Part shown: positions 57,876 to 64,000 of the stretch, in pieces
Layout: every line of letters begins with the position of its first letter
Numbering within the stretch: position 1 is the stretch's first letter
Source: Wolfiporia cocos
Taxonomy: Eukaryota > Basidiomycota > Agaricomycetes > Polyporales > Phaeolaceae
Assembly (NCBI GenBank): GCA_029448655.1
Contig: JACCLO010000012.1
Location: 1,178,001 to 1,242,000 of the forward strand
DNA length: 64,000 nucleotides
Reading direction: 5' to 3'
Position numbers and translations under genes: made by a program
The notes under the pieces: model-generated
Told to the model about the DNA's origin: nothing
Seen by the model: only the letters and a program-made list of their open reading frames with translations
The model's database searches: none

Positions 57876-60800
57876 TGTGATCGGTGCGAATGAATGACAC
57901 AATACTAAGGCTACAACAAAGGAAGTGTTGACTGAACACTTGGGTATGAGACGCCAGTGGCACTTGAACCGTTGGTGGAGACAGCGTCCTACTCCAGGAA
58001 CGAATACTTATACTACCTGAAGACGCGTCGGATGTGAGGCAACGAGGCGCGCTCTGACGAGATTTGGAGGCCGGAGAGACCATGAAGCTAAAGCCCGCAT
58101 TGGGTACATTGCTTGTGCGCGCGCCGACAACGGTCGTGGGCGTGTCGTAGGCGTGCTGGAATCACCCGCGTGAGAGGTGCCGTTACCGCCGAATTACAAC
58201 GGCCTCCGCTTTCGGAAGTAAGGCGCGATTCGCCACTTGCCTGTTTAGGAGCTGCCCTTGTCCTCGTCCTCCTGCATTTCGTATGTAAGCAATATTACCG
58301 TGTCGTTCAGGACATGTGCATGATCGCTTATGACGCGATCTGCAACTGGGCCTTCAAAGCAATCTCCGTTGACTGCTCTTTCACGCTGCTTCTTTCAGTC
58401 TAGTTGGCGTGCCTCACTCGGTACGCCCCAGGCGCGGCTGTTTGTACGCCAACAAAAGGCTCGCACGGCGATTCTGCCGCAATACAGCAACGATCGGCTC
58501 AAACGCTTATCTATGGGAACGCCAGCAGTGATTGCGGCTCCCGCAATCACACAACGCTGAGCCTTCCCTTGGTTCAATGGTTGAGCGCTTGAGTGCCCGC
58601 ACCCAACCAACGTTATGGTACGTTCCGAGACCGGGGCATAAACAGCCGATTGCTTGGTTGCTTTCTATAACATTGTACTTGGGCTGCGCTGCATATCGGA
58701 GCTGTCTCCACGCGACGGAGGGCAAGCAGTCCCGTAGTCGCGACGGATAGCTTGCACAGTTACATCGTGCGGAAGACTGCAGGAAGCCCGCTGCTATGAA
58801 AACAGCTGCTTCCGAGCTGGACCTTTGAAGAATGTTCAAGCTCGATAAATTGTACGGCGCTGCCGTCATCTCTATTTCGGGCTCACGAATTTCCAATGTC
58901 TCATACGCAACTCGATTGGTCCTTGGCGAGAGAAAATACCTGCTTAGCGTGCGCTCATCTTCTTTGTAATCGGATTCACGTCGAGCTACTCCTTTCTGGT
59001 GGGTTTATTCGGCGTCTGGTCACTTTTTCGCTCCCATGCACTCAAACAAATCGGATGTTACTTTGTTCTGAATACGCGCGCCCTTAACTATGCTTGTAGT
59101 GCGCTATCCTCGCCCCTAGAGATGCGACAGATCACATCGAGTGGTCGCGGTGTATGAGTGCTACATTGGCTTCTGATGCTCCACGCTGTAAGTCCAAATC
59201 TTTGGCCGACTAGTCCTTCTGTACAGTCTGAGCTGCAATCGTTAGTGGCTGACGCTCTATTATAAGGCTCAACCCGTAACTGATTGCACATTTCCCAGCG
59301 ACGCAGATGTATGGCTAGACCTTGCAGCCGCGTTTTAAGAGTATTTTTGACCCGAATTGAGTTGCTAGCAGCCTAACCGCTCTTGTCACAAACGTACTCA
59401 TTGCTTGGTAAGACATGTCTTGTCCAACACCGTGTATGCCGCTGTGAGCGATACTGTTATCTGTCACTACCTGACGTGGAGCTCTACGACCATCAACCGC
59501 AATTCAGCCAGTATTAGAACAAGCCCACATTATGCAGGAGCCTCCAGGTCGCCGCCGGGATCGCATTGTCTAACTTGGGCCACAGTCGCATTCGACGTAC
59601 GTTGGGTACTCACTGTTAACAAACCATACTCAGAGATCCGGCGACATCAGCACAATCTTTCGAGGAAGTTGATGGACATCACCTACTGTAAGATAGGTTT
59701 CTCAAATTTGCCCGCAACTCTTGCAATGATGATGGATATGTGAGATTGCCGCGGTGTAGCATGACCGTTCGGGAAAACTCGAGTCTCATGCTCTCATACT
59801 CGGCTCCCATTTCCAGTACTTTCAAGGCTTGAGCAACTATTCGCAAAAATATCCACCGTGTATGTGGTACCGACGCATGTTTGATACTATTTACTGACGC
59901 ACGCATGTGTTCATTGACGTGTATCAGTTACGTCGGCCCATAATGTAAAGAGTTTACGCGTTCACTGAAGCTACGACAGATCTACTGCAGTACACAAGCA
60001 GAAACATATAACCCCGTGTATGCGTAATTTCATGCAACCGACATTGTACCGCAACTTGCGAGGAAGACCGCTTGCAGGCACGGTACAATACAACGGATTC
60101 CTTTCCCGTGCTCGTATAAGCGCCAGGTTCTTCTCAAGCGCTCGCTAGTCGGATATATGAGCCAGCAAACACTTCTAGCGTATCATGCGCGAACCCAGAT
60201 CAAGCTCATCTAGGTTAGCGCGTGTGTCAACTTGGACCACCATTCGCAATCGACGAGAAAACGACGCAGGTTGGATGACATAGCTTTTGGGTATCCCACT
60301 TTATATGTGAAGACTTGTGGTGCGTCGTCGGACTCAGGGTTTCTCTTCTGTATAACGCCAGCAGCGCATCTCGCTCACATGAGCTCTGTTGACGGAGTGT
60401 CTTGGCTGCTGTGTTTCGCCTTCATGCTTATCCTTGGTGCTATTGGGAACACAGTCAACATTGTTCTTCCGTGAACATCAAGCGTGCGATAGATAGGATA
60501 TATCAAGAGAAAGCTATACTGCTGTCGTGACATGGCCCTATTCAGCGCTGTACACTCAAGTTGAACCGCTACTGCTACATCAACATTAACAGTCTTGATG
60601 GCCCGCATGCTGTGTCAACCTGCTATCCTGAACATCGTTACATTTCGTCAGCCCGCGATCGATTTTTGCTAACGTTCGTTTTCTGCTAACGCTTTGACAC
60701 GAGCCAAGGGTCCCTATCTGCGTAGCCATTTGCTACACAGAATATCTAACGTGAATATTTGACAGCAGGTAATCTGGCCTTTCTTATCTGCCGAAGGGGC

Positions 60801-61222
60801 GGAATGAATTTAAATGACGCGCATTAGTCACATTGCTCACCACGTAAGTCGTAGCACAGATCAACTCTATGTCTACCTCATGAAACACAAACAACACACT
60901 GCGCGTGATCTGAAGTAAGGAACTGTTTCACGAATGTTATTGATATCAATAAATGACGCCAACCTACAGAAACCGCTCCGGAATTAACACGGAGTACTTA
61001 CACCAACCCAAATAACGAAAAGACAGAATAGATATACGGAACAGACTCGCGCACGCGCGGATATCGTAGCTCTGTGGTTAAGGTATTTGATGCAGGAGAA
61101 GCGAACATTGGAGTGGTATGGAAGGACGAAAGACGACCAGGGTATGTCACGCAGGTAAGGACAGAACTAATTGACGATGAGGTGTTACGAGCTGAGCACA
61201 AATATGCAGGCGGTGCCATAAC
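57876..61222. other. 3.3-kb region without recognisable genes
   Basis: Short open frames only. One at 60232-60474 ends with a hydrophobic run (LLCFAFMLILGAIGN) but has no start or splice support. Nothing else seen. Confidence 0.4.
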
Positions 61223-61996
61223 TTATGTACAGCCAAGAACACGGCACTAAGAGGGTTTGAGTCAATGAATGTCATACGTTTGCGCAAAACCATACTCACG
61301 TTGTCTGAATCAGGAGCGCGCTTTGAACCTGGCTCAGCGGTATCTGCCTGCCCATGTTGGTATGTGACAGCCTGAGCCACGCTGCGTTCGTGGTTTCTCG
61401 TAGACTTGTCATCGGAATGCTACATATGTGACTGTCAGATTGAATATCATCAAGGTCAAGGTTGATGACGCACCGATACAGGCTCCCGCTTCTTTTCATC
61501 GACATTGCTCTGGTCCGCAGTTGTAGTCACGGTTTGTAGGGAAGTATCTGCAATCTGTGACAACACAGGAATGTCAGTAATTTTGCGGCTTCATTCGCGA
61601 TATCTGCGACTCACCGTTTGCACCTCATCTGGAGCAGATGTGACCGGGTGTATAGTATCGAATAGTGGGTCTGATCTTGCCACTGCTGTTTGCAGAGGCA
61701 CGTCAGAAGAAGCAACTGCGGACGACTTAACCCATGTCAGCGTTTCCAATGCCTTCAGCAAGTTGCAAGCACTGCTCACCGGCTCCTTGAACATGCAGCC
61801 CTCCTGCCGGCAGTTCCGCCCGTCCAGATGAACGTTCGCGGGGTATGCCACGGGCGCAGCATATACAAGATTGAATGCTGCAGAGGACCCAGTCAGTAAT
61901 CGCAATAAGCGCAATACGAAGACATGCCACACACTCACCCCCAACAAACAAAGCCGAGATAGCGAAAGCACGCGTCAGAATGAATGGGGCAACCAT
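61223..61996 (-). CDS. Small secreted protein with NCRxxGC motifs, copy 2
   Basis: Start ATG at 61996: MVAPFILTRAFAISALFVG, joined over the intron 61938-61878 to AFNLVYAAPVA, a signal peptide like that of copy 1. Next comes GRNCRQEGCMFKEP, the same place where copy 1 has KRNCRILGC. Two more introns (61610 to about 61560 and about 61475-61425) keep one frame through DEKKREPVS and SVAQAVTYQHGQ. A last intron leads from GSKRAPDSDN to CRVLGCT and a stop at 61223, so the motif NCRVLGC recurs at the very C terminus, seven residues after a KR dibasic site. The design (signal peptide, dibasic sites, repeated two-Cys motif) suggests a peptide precursor. About 180 residues. Function unknown. Confidence 0.6.
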
Positions 61997-64000
61997 GTTG
62001 GCTGTTGTGAATGAGGGATCGACAGGCACTGAAAAGATCGCGATCAAGTAGGAGATGCGCTGGGGAGCCGAGCTGTCAACGAGTCTGAGCAGCCGTGGCT
62101 AAATACAACGCGATCTTTATATTGCCTCCCGACATACAGATTGAAAGAACTTCACAAATCGAGCTCGGTGTGTCGTCGACACGTACCGTAGCACCGAACT
62201 TGACTAGCGCATCGTGGACAGAGCTGCAATGGGCTCTCCGCTTGTACGAAGAGGGATTGGTGGCATTATGGACGCCACAGCTGCTCTAGTTGATCGTGAT
62301 CAGTGATTCTCGTTACCGAAGCAACAAGTGCGTTCACGACTATAAGGAACACCACTACAAGGGATGCCTTTTTAATGTCCGGATCTGCGTAGGAAGCCGT
62401 TCGCGCCTACCTCCCACTTTGGGTTGTGCCTTTGTCTTTTCTCTTCCAGATGGCACGTGGTATGGCGCTTGTATCTAGAGCGCCTATGATGGCGAACTTG
62501 GGACCTCACGCGAACGCCAGTCGAAATCAGGCTCCGTAGCAGATCAACATGATCGGCGAAGATGGAGTTCTGCGTATACAGTCGAATACCTGAGCGAGCT
62601 GTCGTCATCATCGAAATCGAAGTAGTCATGAGCATACCCTCATCTTCCTAATCTCTCAGGCTGGATGCGCGGCAGACCTGATTCAGATGGTGCCTTTCAA
62701 GTTCCTTTATTTCCGCGCAATGTCTCGGCATATCATAGAATTGGCCTAGCCTGCAACAGTATCTCGCGGAATGTCTGGAGGTCCGTCGTGCTGTCGGCGT
62801 GCTGGGTGTGAAGTTTGAAGCAAAGCCCACGAAAGGATTGCACAGACAAATGATCTTCACAGTCAGTATATGGTGAGAAAGAGAAACAATGGTACTCTAG
62901 AGCGCAGCTGTAAGCGCGCAGTCCACGAATTTAACACACAGAATACCATGGTACAACATGGTTCCGCTTGATGGTATGTACCGAGTGATCGAGACGTATA
63001 TGTAGCTACGTTTGACTGTTCCTTCACTGTATCGTCTTTGTATCAGATTAGAGACATCACTGTTTTAGTGTCAGTTCTAGATATTCTACCTGTAACGCGC
63101 CACGCACCGCAGGTAGAGACTGGGACGAGACTCAAAATCCTGATACTGCACGTCGGCGAACAACCAGTGGCAGTCACTGTTGTATAAGGTAATCAATTTG
63201 AATGACCATTAACAATGAGACGACATAGATTGTCCCGATCCTCAGTGCCTTCACCGACACGATAGTGAGACACGAGAGGTCCCTCGATGCGTGAAGAGAC
63301 ACCATGTTGCTTATTCCTGGATGGAAGTCAGCAACTCATGGCGTGAATGCGCATAAGACAAAGCCGTAACCAGGTAGCTACAAAACCCATGAGTAGTCTG
63401 GACTGAGCTGGCTGAAATATCGCTCGCTGCGAGGTCAATCAGTGACGCGCCACTGCATCCTCAAGGCCTCAGCCTCAAGCCTTCATAGATCTCAGCCCTC
63501 ATGTTGAGCAAGGGCTTCAACCATCGCTGTTAATTGTAGAGCTCACCGATTGATTTTTCGGCAGTTGCTCCTCAATCCCTAAATCTCAGATTAACGAGTT
63601 AGCAAATATAACCTGTCAGCATGTGATCAATGATTCCGTGTTTGACCTCATCATTGAGCTCACAAGGTGGAATCATGGCAGTCGAATATCCAGAGTTAAC
63701 AGAACGCTAAGCCTCCGTCCTCTTCAAGTCGACATGGGAACGGGGAACGATGATTATCAGTCAGCTGCAGCTGTCCATAAATTCCTAGTATGCTCGGATT
63801 TCGGATCAACACTAATGGACACGAATAGAAACAGTGAATGTATGAGTACAAAAAAGCAACAAAGCACAAACAAGCGCGTGAATCCTAGTAGTACACGGTA
63901 GGCCGACCCCACAGCAGATCTGTTGCACCACTTCAGACCGGTGTCAGAAATGCACAGAACAGACGAGCAACGAGAACGCACGGAATGCAATCGTTAGAGA
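61997..64000. other. Right edge, no gene seen
   Basis: 2 kb with short open frames and no motifs. Any gene continuing past the right border could not be recognised. Confidence 0.4.

Noticed and set aside
60232..60474. Fifth member of the membrane family
   Set aside because: Only a short hydrophobic end resembles it; the YAW motif and the upstream core are missing.

Overview
The window looks like nuclear DNA of an agaricomycete basidiomycete, probably a wood-decay polypore (inference). Coding genes are split by many introns of about 50-60 nt with GT..AG ends, there are no operons, the families are typically fungal (F-box, BTB, AAA, cupredoxin-like, FMN dehydrogenases), and AT-rich transposon debris separates GC-rich genes. 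All exon models here were built by hand from splice signals, frame continuity and paralogue comparison.

Left third (0-23 kb). A nuclear-looking unknown protein with a SUMO-interaction-like motif (263-1818) is followed by a 327-bp MITE. Next is the first member of an unnamed membrane-protein family that recurs at 15.4, 16.8 and 49.1 kb. At 5.2-13.8 kb lies a metabolic trio: two cytochrome-b5/FMN alpha-hydroxy-acid dehydrogenases in opposite orientation flank an isocitrate lyase/PEP-mutase superfamily enzyme. The two dehydrogenases end in the peroxisomal tripeptides SKL and SKM, so a peroxisomal glyoxylate/glycolate/lactate role (possibly towards oxalate) is a reasonable hypothesis. One of them has a 9-nt microexon within its haem-binding motif. 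A BTB protein follows, then two members of the membrane family, then a decayed second copy of eIF4G (about 19.5-23.2 kb).

Middle (23-36.5 kb). This AT-rich tract holds nested mobile elements. Four of them (706 bp, about 2.66 kb, 719 bp and 636 bp) share the same unequal ends, resembling GTAGAGTTTCAGT at one end and ACTGAAGTCCCTC at the other. They are flanked by 5-7-bp target duplications and are built head to head, each arm carrying a tRNA-like A box and B box that read outwards. One sits exactly inside the reading frame of an AAA ATPase gene, another probably in a helicase fragment. An intact F-box gene lies beside the AAA pseudogene.

Right half (37-64 kb). Here are a seven-pass membrane protein with a signal peptide, a GPI-type secreted cupredoxin-like protein, an HDOD (DUF3445) haem-enzyme homologue, an aldehyde dehydrogenase, another member of the membrane family, and an inverted second copy of the F-box/AAA block (51.7-54.3 kb). 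The last 10 kb holds two paralogous secreted proteins with short NCRxxGC motifs and dibasic sites that suggest Kex2-processed cysteine peptides. Long stretches between 54.3 and 64 kb show nothing else I can support.
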